A DNA stretch of 21,390 nucleotides from Deltaproteobacteria bacterium (GTDB taxonomy: Bacteria > Desulfobacterota > Desulfarculia > Adiutricales > Adiutricaceae): the NCBI GenBank assembly GCA_031279155.1, contig JAITJB010000243.1, positions 1-21,390 of the forward strand, given 5' to 3'. The position numbers and the translations under genes are program-made. This document shows, one piece after another, positions 7,549-14,889 of this stretch. The first letter of the stretch is position 1, and each line of letters begins with the position of its first letter. The notes beneath the pieces were generated by a model. It worked only from the letters and a program-made list of their open reading frames with translations, was not told the DNA's origin and made no database searches.

Positions 7549-9096
7549 TTAGTAAGTTAAGATGTTAGGGTGCATAAGGTTATCGCGGCCAGAAACAGCC
7601 CCTAAATCGGCTAAGCGATCGGATAATTCGCTCGTTAGCTCATCGAAGGACTCTAACCTCCAGCCCCAATTGCCCGTAGAGGTCCCGGGTAGGTTTAAGC
7701 GCCACTTAGATCCCCGATTTAAAATATCAGGGATACTAACTACGCTAAGAGCCCCGGTCGATAGATAGGCAAATCTTATTAACGCCCAGGCCGCCGTCTG
7801 AGCCGTAACTTCCATTCCGGCTATATCCGAAAGCCTCTTTTGACCATCGGCATCAAGCTCCTCTTCATACCAGCCCTTTGAAGTATTGTTATCGTGGGTG
7901 GCTGAAAAGACTAAATTATCAGGTTCAATCCTAAAGGGGGTATGAGACGATAGAGGCTGGTCAGAGCCAAAGCCAAATTGGAGCACTCTCATGCCCGGAA
8001 AATTAAAGCGGCGCCTTAAGGCTGTGACGTCCGGGGTGATAACGCCTAAATCTTCGGCGATTATGTTTAAGCTCTTATGGCTAGAAGCTGCCGATTCAAA
8101 GAGGGCCGGGCCAGGGCTAGGCTGCCAGGCGCCGGTGGCCGCTGTTTTTGAGCCCGGCTCAACTTCCCAATAGGCCAGAAAGGCCCGGAAATGATCTAGC
8201 CTAACCCAATCAAATAGCCCTAAGAGGTGAAAGATGCGGCTTTTCCACCAGCCAAAACCATCGGCTTGGTGACTGGCCCAATCAAAGACCGGGTTACCCC
8301 AAAGCTGCCCGGTTTCCGAATAGTAATCTGGCGGCACCCCGGCCATAAATGAGGTGGAGCCGTCATTATTTAACTTAAAAAGGCGCCTATTTGACCAGAC
8401 GTCACTGGAATCGTGGTTGACGTAAAAGGCTATGTCGCCAATTAAGCCTAGGCCCCGGGCTTTGGCCTGATCTTTTAAGATCCCTAGCTGCTTAAAAAAA
8501 AGATACTGACCAAATTTTATGCGCAAAATAGCTTCAGATAACCGGCGGCCATGGTGGGCCAACTCGCGGTCGTCACGGTACTTAAGGCCATCTGGCCAAT
8601 GGGACCAAGAGCTACCCCCAAAATCGGCCTTAACGGCCATAAAAAAGGCGTAATCATTGAGCCAGGCGGCGTTGTCATAGATAAACTTGGCAAAATCCTT
8701 GCGGTCCAAAATGCCGAAGCCCACCTTACTGTAGGCCGCGTCAATGAGCTTGGTTTTGACTTCCATGGCCTTAGGAAAATCCACCTGCCCGGTATTGGGG
8801 AGCCTTGCGTCGCGAGCCTGGTCTGGCGAAAGCCAGCCGTCTTTAACCATCAAATCCGGACTAACTAAAAGCTCAAAACCGGCAAAAGCCGAATAAGCCG
8901 AATACGGCGAGTTTCCTAAGCCCGGGGCCGTGGGGTTAACCGGTAGGACCTGCCAGAAATGGAAGCCTGAGCGCTTTAAGAAATCCAAAAAAGCGTGGGC
9001 GCAAGGCCCCAAATCGCCCACCCCATAAGGACTAGGAAGTGAGGTAATGTGCGTAAAAAGCGCGGCTGCCCGCCAGCCCTGATCAAAAAGTGACAT
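7549..9096 (-). CDS. malQ: 4-alpha-glucanotransferase (amylomaltase, GH77)
   Basis: Transfers alpha-1,4-glucan segments between maltodextrins, in glycogen or maltodextrin metabolism in the cytoplasm. At 515 residues it is the compact bacterial type. Motifs: an N-terminal LTHITSLPSPYGVGDLG-like segment at 13-30, the acceptor-site segment GNSPYSAYSAFAG at 61-73, IGDIAFYVNHDSSDVW at 219-234, nucleophile D301 in VRLDHFRAF, acid/base E348 in IIAEDLG, third acid D402 in THDNNT, and a C-terminal NLPGTSTGNWGWR at 468-480. One departure: the usual PLQD before the C-terminal signature reads SIPD (454-457). A GGAGA site precedes the ATG. It stands alone, flanked by repeat-rich gaps on both sides. Confidence 0.96.
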   Translation of the reverse strand: MSLFDQGWRAAALFTHITSLPSPYGVGDLGPCAHAFLDFLKRSGFHFWQVLPVNPTAPGLGNSPYSAYSAFAGFELLVSPDLMVKDGWLSPDQARDARLPNTGQVDFPKAMEVKTKLIDAAYSKVGFGILDRKDFAKFIYDNAAWLNDYAFFMAVKADFGGSSWSHWPDGLKYRDDRELAHHGRRLSEAILRIKFGQYLFFKQLGILKDQAKARGLGLIGDIAFYVNHDSSDVWSNRRLFKLNNDGSTSFMAGVPPDYYSETGQLWGNPVFDWASHQADGFGWWKSRIFHLLGLFDWVRLDHFRAFLAYWEVEPGSKTAATGAWQPSPGPALFESAASSHKSLNIIAEDLGVITPDVTALRRRFNFPGMRVLQFGFGSDQPLSSHTPFRIEPDNLVFSATHDNNTSKGWYEEELDADGQKRLSDIAGMEVTAQTAAWALIRFAYLSTGALSVVSIPDILNRGSKWRLNLPGTSTGNWGWRLESFDELTSELSDRLADLGAVSGRDNLMHPNILTY

Positions 9097-9155
9097 GATC
9101 TCTCCGCCAAGTCAATGGGTTACGGGCCTTAGCCCAAATTAAATAAACCTACCAA

Positions 9156-9191
9156 AAGCCTCTTAAACGATTATAGTCGTTTAAGAGGCTT
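9156..9191 (-). terminator. Perfect 15-bp inverted repeat, probable terminator
   Basis: Arms AAGCCTCTTAAACGA (9156-9170) and its exact complement (9177-9191) enclose a 6-nt loop. Read on the minus strand the hairpin is followed by TTTTGG, so it probably ends the transcript of the gene at 9474-9899 before malQ. The T run is short, so an operator role is an alternative. Confidence 0.6.
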
Positions 9192-9225
9192 GATTAAAGC
9201 CTAAAAAAAACCGTAAATTGGCTAA

Positions 9226-9420
9226 GGCTTTGGAAGGGGCGCAGGGCTTTGGAAGCTGCCTTGGAAGCTACTTTGGAGGCTACTTTGAAGCTACTTTTGG
9301 AAGGACTTTCTGGATTGTGCTTTTGGAAGGGCCTTCTGCAATGAGCTTTTGGAAGGGCTTTCTGGAATGCGCTTGGGGAAGGATTTTGATAAAGACTTTG
9401 ATAAACGCTTGGGGAAGAGA
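9226..9420. repeat. Degenerate 12-14 bp array with 26-bp higher-order unit
   Basis: Units near CTTTGGAAGCTA change into a 26-bp unit (CTTTTGGAAGGG plus a 14-mer like CTTTCTGGAATGCG) repeated at 9294-9319, 9320-9345 and 9346-9371, then decaying. Plus strand is rich in TTTGGAAG. Confidence 0.8.
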
Positions 9421-9473
9421 GGTCAGAGGAAGCAACTAGAAGAACAAGAAGAAACTAGAAAATTTTTATGCTA

Positions 9474-9899
9474 TCAATGATTTTCAGCTGATTGATTTGA
9501 CTGGCCTGAAAGCAAGCTGGCGCTCTGGCGAAACGATTTTTGAAATTCCTCCGAGAATTCTTCAAGTAACTCTTCTGTGATCGTTTGCCCGGCCAAGGCC
9601 GCCCTAAAACAATCTAACTGTTCTTCAAAAGTCTGGAAGCGATCGATAACCAGCCAGTTTTGGCTTCTTAACGAGCAGCGCCCGCCCTTAAGCCTTAAGC
9701 CGGCAAAAACCAATCTGCCGGCAGAAACCTTAAGTCCGGTCATCTTAGCTAGCCTCTCATAGTCGGCTAAGAGGCTCTGCTGCTTTTTGTTTAAGCCAAA
9801 AGAGGCTTGGGCGCCCTTGGCTTTTGGGCCTCTGGTTTTTGTTACCCTGGCCTTTGTGACACTACGAGCCGATTTAGCAGGCGAGATTTTGGCCGGCAT
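9474..9899 (-). CDS. Hypothetical protein with a Lys/Arg/Ala-rich N-terminal tail
   Basis: A 141-residue protein, family not certain. Residues 1-35 are an Ala/Lys/Arg/Thr tail resembling nucleic-acid-binding tails. Residues 36-105 look folded: a helix QQSLLADYERLAKMTG, then strands around RLVFAGLRLKGGRCSLRSQNWLVIDR and a helix FEEQLDCFRAAL (91-102). The GGRC-x(7)-LVIDR...EEQL pattern resembles small conserved proteins I have seen in deltaproteobacteria, but I cannot name the family. The C terminus is Glu-, Ser- and Gln-rich. It starts 4 bp after the fumarase beta stop with only a weak ribosome site, which suggests translational coupling to that gene. Confidence 0.78.
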   Translation of the reverse strand: MPAKISPAKSARSVTKARVTKTRGPKAKGAQASFGLNKKQQSLLADYERLAKMTGLKVSAGRLVFAGLRLKGGRCSLRSQNWLVIDRFQTFEEQLDCFRAALAGQTITEELLEEFSEEFQKSFRQSASLLSGQSNQSAENH

Positions 9900-9903
9900 A
9901 ATA

Positions 9904-10461
9904 TTACCCGCGCCAAGAGGCCGGGCCTCTTTCGTAGAGATCGCCGCCAGATAAATCGTTAATAACCACGGCTGGAAAATCCTCCACCATCAATAACATC
10001 AAGGCTTCCGGGCCCAACTCTGGCCAGGCTAAAACCCTAGCCTCCTTAACGCGGTGGCCGTAGAAAGCCCCGGCCCCGCCAAAGGCGGCAAAATACACAG
10101 CCTTGTGAGCCAAAAGAGCCTCTTTAACTTCCGCCGAGCGCCGGCCCTTACCCAAGAGCCCCTTAAGCCCCAACTCTAAAAGTGGCGCCGTTAAAGCGTC
10201 CATGCGGCCAGAGGTTGTCGGGCCAGCTGAACCTATGACCCTACCAGGCGGGGCTGGCGTGGGACCAACATAATAGACTATCTGACCCACGGGATCAAAG
10301 GGCAGACTTTGCCCCTTGTTGGCCATTTCTACCAAGCGCTTATGGGCCTGATCTCTAGCCGCCAAAAGAGGACCATCGAATAAGACCTCATCGCCGGCGC
10401 ACAAATCCATGAGCGCGGTTTCGCTAAGTGGGGCCTTAAGCCTTAAGGGCGGACGAGCCAT
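9904..10461 (-). CDS. Class I fumarate hydratase (FumA-type) beta subunit / C-terminal domain
   Basis: A 185-residue protein matching the C-terminal domain of iron-sulfur fumarases and L-tartrate dehydratase beta (TtdB). This subunit supplies part of the substrate site, while the alpha subunit carries the 4Fe-4S cluster. Visible conserved pieces: L(K)xPLSE at 8-14, GDEVLFDG at 23-30, AARDQAHKR at 34-42, GPTTSGRMD at 80-88, GKG at 104-106, FGGAGA at 127-132 and EDFPAVV at 160-166. It is full length for a separate beta subunit. An alpha gene would normally adjoin it, but the upstream neighbour (28 bp away) is bacteriohemerythrin and the downstream one is a 141-residue unknown. Fumarase against tartrate dehydratase cannot be decided from the beta subunit alone. 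Confidence 0.9.
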   Translation of the reverse strand: MARPPLRLKAPLSETALMDLCAGDEVLFDGPLLAARDQAHKRLVEMANKGQSLPFDPVGQIVYYVGPTPAPPGRVIGSAGPTTSGRMDALTAPLLELGLKGLLGKGRRSAEVKEALLAHKAVYFAAFGGAGAFYGHRVKEARVLAWPELGPEALMLLMVEDFPAVVINDLSGGDLYERGPASWRG

Positions 10462-10489
10462 TTTACCAAAGCTAGAAGTGATTTAAGCA

Positions 10490-10891
10490 CTATTTGCGGG
10501 CCTGATTCTTAGCCAGATAATAGGTGGCAAACTCCTTATCATGAACCATGATGTGATCTTTTAACCAGCCAATGACTGCGCTATTGATGGATAAAACGAC
10601 AGTAAGTTTTCTATCGCCAGCCGTTTTATACTTATCGTAGAGTTCTTTAAAGGTCTTAGTAAAATCCACATGAAGCTTCTTGTGAGCTTCGGCCTTGGGG
10701 TAGTTGTTGATTTTTTGTAGATACTCCTCGTCGGCAAAATGTTTAGCCACGTAAGATTTTAAAAATTCCAACGTCTTCTCAATCCGATCGGCTTGACTGC
10801 GGTCTACCAAAATATCGACTTGCCTGAAGAGCTCTTTGTGCTGCTCATCGATTTTGGCCACACCGGTCTCTAAACTCTTTGTCCAAAGCAT
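10490..10891 (-). CDS. Bacteriohemerythrin
   Basis: A 133-residue single-domain hemerythrin that binds O2 at a non-haem di-iron centre, used for O2 storage, delivery or sensing. All seven iron ligands are present in the right order: H18, H51, E55, H70, H74, H113, D118 (motifs DEQHKELF, HFADEE, HKKLHVDF, HIMVHDKEF). The open frame extends upstream to 10960, but the start at 10891 is preferred: MLWTKSLETGVAKIDEQH is the standard family opening, and AAGGA lies 7 nt before it. The extra 23 codons would add an unrelated hydrophobic N terminus. It leads a likely unit with fumarase beta (28 bp gap), an O2-labile enzyme type, which fits an oxygen-protection role, though that is inference. Confidence 0.95.
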   Translation of the reverse strand: MLWTKSLETGVAKIDEQHKELFRQVDILVDRSQADRIEKTLEFLKSYVAKHFADEEYLQKINNYPKAEAHKKLHVDFTKTFKELYDKYKTAGDRKLTVVLSINSAVIGWLKDHIMVHDKEFATYYLAKNQARK

Positions 10892-10898
10892 AACCAAA

Positions 10899-10903
10899 TC
10901 CTT
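10899..10903 (-). promoter_or_regulatory. Ribosome binding site deciding the hemerythrin start
   Basis: AAGGA on the minus strand, 7 nt before ATG at 10891; supports the shorter protein. Confidence 0.75.
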
Positions 10904-10964
10904 TCGAGAAATGTAGAGAACAAAATCAACAATCTCAAAATCACACCAAATTCTTGACAAATGA

Positions 10965-10992
10965 ATTTTAGCCTAACGAACGCTCAAAACAA
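10965..10992 (-). promoter_or_regulatory. Possible promoter for the hemerythrin unit
   Basis: On the minus strand, TTGTTT (10987-10992, 3/6), a 16-bp spacer, TAAAAT (10965-10970, 5/6). The -35 is weak, so this is tentative. Confidence 0.3.
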
Positions 10993-11009
10993 AGAAAATT
11001 TTTTAGTTC

Positions 11010-11675
11010 TTACTTTATCCTAACCAATAGCGGGCTATCTAATAGATCGGCTGGCGAGACGGCAGGTTCATCGAGATCTAAATTACCGGTAAACCTCTCG
11101 CTGATGATGGCCGTAACCGCGCTCGACTTTAGATCGTAGTCGCCTATTTTCTTAAGGGGAACAAGAACCAAGCCCAAACCGTTTTCAAAAATCTTCCAGA
11201 CAAGTTCCGAGCAGTACATCCTCTCATCTGACCACTCAAAATACAGATCGTAAGTTAACTCATCGAATTGGTGAAAGGCCATGCTAAGATCGCCAAGGGC
11301 TTTTTCCGTTAGAATATTTTCAGCCTCTTTAAGGCGCATAACCACGTAGTTACTATCTCCACGCGCCAGCCATTGATCCAAGGGGGTTTCTGACATTTTT
11401 AACAGAGCCTCTAAAACAAAAAGGCCGCCCTCTTTTTCGATAACAACGCCGCAGTGAGTGTAAATTGAGCCGGTAGCCGCGATTAAGGCTTCGGTTTGTT
11501 TCGTATTGATGGCTTGGAAAACGATGTCGCCAGGCCGGATGGTACTGTCCTGAGCCCGCACACTAGCCGGCATAAAAAGAAGCATAAACAAAAAAATGCC
11601 AAAAAATATGTATAAATTTTGTTTAAAAGAAAGAAATAACCTTTTTCTTCCAGATAAATTTAATGTTAGATTCAT
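11010..11675 (-). CDS. Secreted YiiX/YebB-like NlpC/P60-family hydrolase
   Basis: A 221-residue exported protein with a permuted papain-like fold. A basic stretch (RKRLFLSFKQ) and hydrophobic core at about 20-36 end in a likely signal cleavage site after SVRA (residue 41). The mature part has RPGDIVFQ at 47-54, the histidine motif YTHCGVV (H74), VLEA with E89, and the nucleophile motif MYCSELVW (C155). These are typical of the YiiX group, proposed to act on amide or ester bonds in the envelope; the substrate is unknown. The start at 11675 is chosen over the longer frame from 11723, because GGAGG lies 8 nt before it and the signal peptide then begins properly. It appears monocistronic, with its own promoter at 11742-11770. 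Confidence 0.88.
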   Translation of the reverse strand: MNLTLNLSGRKRLFLSFKQNLYIFFGIFLFMLLFMPASVRAQDSTIRPGDIVFQAINTKQTEALIAATGSIYTHCGVVIEKEGGLFVLEALLKMSETPLDQWLARGDSNYVVMRLKEAENILTEKALGDLSMAFHQFDELTYDLYFEWSDERMYCSELVWKIFENGLGLVLVPLKKIGDYDLKSSAVTAIISERFTGNLDLDEPAVSPADLLDSPLLVRIK

Positions 11676-11683
11676 ACTTAAAA

Positions 11684-11688
11684 CCTCC
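11684..11688 (-). promoter_or_regulatory. Ribosome binding site deciding the NlpC/P60 gene start
   Basis: GGAGG on the minus strand, 8 nt before ATG at 11675. Confidence 0.85.
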
Positions 11689-11741
11689 GAGCTGAATCGA
11701 TTTTTTTCGTATCTCACAGCCAAAAATTGCTATATTTTATT

Positions 11742-11770
11742 ATTATAGCTCACAGGAGCTAGGCTATCAA
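11742..11770 (-). promoter_or_regulatory. Near-consensus promoter for the NlpC/P60 gene, -35 inside a repeat
   Basis: Minus strand TTGATA (11765-11770, 5/6), a 17-bp spacer, and a perfect TATAAT (11742-11747). The transcript would start near 11735, giving a leader of about 60 nt. The -35 hexamer is part of the first 13-bp unit of the neighbouring tandem array. Confidence 0.75.
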
Positions 11771-11903
11771 CTTGGGCTACCAACCTGGCTTATCAACTTG
11801 GCCTTGCAACTTGGGCTACCAACCTGGCTTATCAACTTGGCCTAGCAACTTGACTATCAGCCTGGCCTAGCAACTTGACTACCAGCCTGGCCTATCAACC
11901 TAG
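11763..11903. repeat. 13-bp intergenic tandem array, 11 units
   Basis: Units such as GCTACCAACCTGG and CTTATCAACTTGG run without interruption; nine are 13 bp and two 12 bp. Units 2-4 and 5-7 form a 39-bp higher-order repeat; units 8-9 and 10-11 form a 25-bp one. The core CARCCTGGC matches the in-gene 9-bp arrays. The rest of the gap to mutS holds hairpins at 11900-11942 and the mutS promoter. Confidence 0.92.
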
Positions 11904-11942
11904 CCGCCAAAAAACCAAAACGGCTAGAGGCTCTTTTGCCTC
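11900..11942. other. Two small hairpins after the 13-bp array
   Basis: CTAGCCG (11900-11906) pairs with CGGCTAG (11921-11927) around an A-rich 14-nt loop; GAGGC-TCTTTT-GCCTC follows at 11927-11942. The role is unclear; there is no clean T run. Confidence 0.4.
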
Positions 11943-12004
11943 CATCCTTTTGACCGACAAAACCCTAGGATTTCATAAGCTTTGATTCCTTGAGTAAAGG
12001 GCGC

Positions 12005-12034
12005 TTTAAATTTCGTTATTTCTAATGCTAGAAT
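12005..12034 (+). promoter_or_regulatory. Promoter for mutS with extended -10
   Basis: TTTAAA (12005-12010, 4/6), an 18-bp spacer, TAGAAT (12029-12034, 5/6) preceded by TGC, which makes an extended -10. Transcription would begin near 12041, about 77 nt before the TTG start. Confidence 0.5.
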
Positions 12035-12046
12035 GAACTTCACCTT

Positions 12047-12080
12047 AAACTTAGCTTTTCTAAGCTTTCCTAAGTTTTTC
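12047..12080 (+). promoter_or_regulatory. Alternative hairpins in the mutS leader
   Basis: CTTAG (12050-12054) can pair with the nearby CTAAG (12060-12064), or, as AAACTTAG (12047-12054), with CTAAGTTT (12070-12077), which runs into TTTTTC. The second form resembles a weak terminator. The stems are AT-rich, so this is only suggestive. Confidence 0.3.
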
Positions 12081-12117
12081 TTTTCTCCCCCACCTTTTTC
12101 GCAGCCAGAGGTTTAGA

Positions 12118-14889
12118 TTGATAACCAAAAGGACAACACCCAAGCCCTCTAGCGGCCTTAGCCCGGCCCTCAAGCAGTATTTTCAAGCCAAAGAGACTTG
12201 CCCGGAGGCCATCTTGTTTTTTCAAATGGGCGAATTCTATGAGCTCTTCTTTAATGACGCCCTGAAAGTTGCGCCTCTCTTAGACTTAGTCATTACCAGC
12301 CGCCAAAAACTCGATGACAAACCCATTCCCCTCTGCGGGGTCCCGCTTTCGACCAGTGAGGGGTACATTAGTCGCCTGGTGGCCATGGGCTATAAGGTGG
12401 CTGTCTGCGACCAGGTGACCGTCCCTGGTCCAGGGGTTAGCTTAGCTCAGCGTGAAGTCCGGCGCATTGTAACCCCTGGAACGGTTATCTCAGCTGAAAG
12501 CGGATCGCCAGCTGTGCCTAGGTATCTAGCCGCCCTTACCTCAGAGAAAGGGAGCTACGCCTTGGCCGCCGCCGATATCTCCACCGGCGATGTCGTAATC
12601 GGGCAGTGGGACGAGCTCCCGGCCTTCTCGGCGGCTTTGGCCTCCTTAGAACCCAAGGAAATCATCTTGGAGTCGGACGCTATTAGCCTAGAGCATGATA
12701 GTCAAGCTTTTGATAGCCAGATGTCTGATAGCCAAGCCCCTGACAGTCAAGCCCCTGTTGGTCAGGCCCCTGATATTCAAGCTCCTGATATTCAAGCCCC
12801 TATTAGCCCTACTCCTGTTAGTCAGGCGCCTAAAAGCCAAAAGACAGATAGCCTGGCCGCTATCAAGATTTCTGGCGCCCTCATAACCAACCGTTCACCT
12901 TTAGAATTCGAGGCCCAAAACGCCCAAAATATCATTATCGATACTTATCAGAGTATCCCTTGCGGCCTCAGCGGTCGTAAGCTACCCATATCGGCCTTGG
13001 GGGCCTTACTATCCTACGTCCGCGAGCTCACCAGGGGGGCTACGTTAAACCATTTAGCTCCCCCAAGGGTGCTATCCGATCGGGCGGCCTTAGGTTTAGA
13101 TGAAGCGGCAGTCAGAAATTTAGAGCTCATCAAAAATTCCTACGATGGATCAGAAAAAGCTTCCTTACTGGCCCAGATCGATCTGACCGTTACGGCCATG
13201 GGGGCTAGACTCCTTCGGGATTGGCTCTTAAGGCCGCTAGTTGACCGGTCAAAAATCGAGGCCCGCCACGGGGCGGTCGAGGTTTTAAGCTCGGACTTAT
13301 TGACCTTAACCGAACTAAAATCTCTTTTATCTAAACTACCAGATCTCGAGCGATCGCTTGCCAGGTTAACTTTAGGTCGGGGGAGCCTACGCGATCTCTT
13401 AGCCGCCCGCCAGACCTTAGACGTCGCCCCGAAGATCAAAGATCTCTTGGCCTTAAGCCCCTCGGATGAGCTTAAAAAATTATCGAATGAAATTATCTTA
13501 GCTCCCGGCCTCCAAAACCGGCTCAAAACTATTTTAGCCGATGATCAGGGCAAAGATGGGCTGACTATTGCCTCAAACGTAAGCCCTCTCTTAGATTCCT
13601 TAAGAGATCTTGAAGCCGGGGGCCGCCGCGAGATAGCGGCCATGGAAGCCGCCCAACGCCAGCGCACGGGCATTAACAGCCTTAAAATTGGCTTTAACAA
13701 AGTTTTCGGGTATTATTTAGAGGTAACTAAAACCAACCTGGCCGCCGTCCCCAAGGATTGGATCCGCAAACAGACCATCAGCGGCGGCGAGAGGTTCATA
13801 ACCTCCGATCTCAAACAATGGGAGGAAAAAATACTCTCAGCCGGTGAAAAGCGCGAGGCTCTGGAAACCCGAATCATTGAAAACCTAAAATACGTAACCG
13901 CCCAAAAGGCCCCGCTATTAAAAAACCTAGCCTCTGTCTTAGCCCAGATAGACGCCCTGGCCTCGTTGGCCAGCTGCGCCGAAAAGCGCGGTTGGGTTAA
14001 GCCCGCCCTCAGCTCAGACGACCTTATCGACATCAAGGGCGGTCGCCACCCGGTGGTCGAGTCGTATCTGCCAGCTGGCGAGACCTTTGTGGCTAACGAC
14101 GTCACCTTAAGCCCCAAGGAGCGCTTATTGGTTATTACAGGCCCTAACATGGCCGGAAAATCTACAATCCTCAGGCAGACGGCCTTGATCGTCATTTTAA
14201 ACCAGATGGGCTCATTTGTCCCGGCCTCTTCGGCCACTCTCTCCATCCGCGACCAAGTTTTCACCAGGGTGGGAGCAGCCGACGATCTGGCCCATGGCCG
14301 CTCGACCTTTATGGTGGAAATGAGCGAGACGGCCAGAATATTGGCCAAGGCCACGCCTAAAAGCTTAATAATCCTAGACGAAGTGGGCCGAGGGACCTCG
14401 ACCTTTGACGGGCTAGCCATTGCCTGGGCCGTCTGCGAATACCTCCACGACTTAGGCGGCCGGGGCGTCCCGACCCTCTTTGCCACCCACTATCACGAAT
14501 TGATAGAACTAGCTCGCCACAAGCCGCTGACCCGCAACTACAATGTTTCGGTCAAAAGATGGGGAGACTCCATTGTCTTTCTAAGAAAGCTGACTACAGG
14601 CGGCGTCAGCCGAAGTTACGGCATAGATGTCGCATCGTTGGCCGGCCTCCCCAACTCGGTCGTCAAAAGGGCTCGCGAGGTGCTCTCCGACATAGGTCGC
14701 CAGAGCCCGGGCTTAATTAGGCGCAAAGACCAACGGCTCAATCTATTTACCGTAGCCGGTTTAGGTCAAGATGGCCCAACGCTACTAGCTAGAGAGATAG
14801 CCGCCTTAAAGCCCGAAGAGATTTCCCCCCTTGAGGCCCTAAACATCCTCTCTGAGCTCAAAAGACGAGCCTCTGAGGTCTTAACTTGA
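12118..14889 (+). CDS. mutS: DNA mismatch repair protein MutS
   Basis: Recognises mismatches and small loops and starts methyl- or nick-directed repair with MutL. At 923 residues it exceeds the usual ~850-870 by about the size of an internal repeat. Domains: mismatch-binding domain with the F-x-E motif at F40-Y41-E42; connector domain at about 130-290, interrupted by repeats at 194-248; lever/clamp in the middle; ATPase with Walker A GPNMAGKST at 675-683, Walker B LIILDE with D754/E755, and ATHYHEL. The C-terminal region keeps GVSRSYGIDVASLAGLP. The start is TTG with AGAGG 6 nt upstream; no ATG lies upstream in frame. The insertion falls exactly where the connector changes from ...EIILESD to ITNRSPLEFE, a surface loop in known MutS folds, so activity is probably kept. 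Confidence 0.97.
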   Translation: MITKRTTPKPSSGLSPALKQYFQAKETCPEAILFFQMGEFYELFFNDALKVAPLLDLVITSRQKLDDKPIPLCGVPLSTSEGYISRLVAMGYKVAVCDQVTVPGPGVSLAQREVRRIVTPGTVISAESGSPAVPRYLAALTSEKGSYALAAADISTGDVVIGQWDELPAFSAALASLEPKEIILESDAISLEHDSQAFDSQMSDSQAPDSQAPVGQAPDIQAPDIQAPISPTPVSQAPKSQKTDSLAAIKISGALITNRSPLEFEAQNAQNIIIDTYQSIPCGLSGRKLPISALGALLSYVRELTRGATLNHLAPPRVLSDRAALGLDEAAVRNLELIKNSYDGSEKASLLAQIDLTVTAMGARLLRDWLLRPLVDRSKIEARHGAVEVLSSDLLTLTELKSLLSKLPDLERSLARLTLGRGSLRDLLAARQTLDVAPKIKDLLALSPSDELKKLSNEIILAPGLQNRLKTILADDQGKDGLTIASNVSPLLDSLRDLEAGGRREIAAMEAAQRQRTGINSLKIGFNKVFGYYLEVTKTNLAAVPKDWIRKQTISGGERFITSDLKQWEEKILSAGEKREALETRIIENLKYVTAQKAPLLKNLASVLAQIDALASLASCAEKRGWVKPALSSDDLIDIKGGRHPVVESYLPAGETFVANDVTLSPKERLLVITGPNMAGKSTILRQTALIVILNQMGSFVPASSATLSIRDQVFTRVGAADDLAHGRSTFMVEMSETARILAKATPKSLIILDEVGRGTSTFDGLAIAWAVCEYLHDLGGRGVPTLFATHYHELIELARHKPLTRNYNVSVKRWGDSIVFLRKLTTGGVSRSYGIDVASLAGLPNSVVKRAREVLSDIGRQSPGLIRRKDQRLNLFTVAGLGQDGPTLLAREIAALKPEEISPLEALNILSELKRRASEVLT
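12697..12861. repeat. 15-bp tandem array inside mutS, 11 units, no indels
   Basis: Eleven consecutive 15-bp units (consensus near GATAGTCAAGCCCCT) encode five-residue repeats DSQAP with variants (VGQAP, DIQAP, ISPTP, KSQKT). The phase is preserved throughout: every unit starts at codon position 1. Confidence 0.95.

Larger units (their letters stand above)
9097..9473. other. Intergenic gap with inverted repeat and purine-rich array
   Basis: No gene supported in this 377-bp gap. It holds the 15-bp inverted repeat at 9156-9191 and a degenerate array from about 9226 to 9420. The short open frame across the array has a repeat-derived composition and no homology-like motif. Confidence 0.7.

Noticed and set aside
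9218..9439. Plus-strand 73-residue open frame
   Set aside because: It consists of the purine-rich tandem array, with repeat-derived composition and no ribosome site or conserved motif.
10892..10960. N-terminal extension of bacteriohemerythrin
   Set aside because: The 23 extra codons do not match the family and the best ribosome site serves the ATG at 10891.
11676..11723. 16-codon extension of the NlpC/P60 protein
   Set aside because: GGAGG at 11684-11688 lies inside it and serves ATG 11675, which gives a normal signal peptide.
13713..14486. Long minus-strand frame opposite mutS (257 residues)
   Set aside because: Antisense shadow of the conserved ATPase domain; Ser/Arg-rich with no motif.
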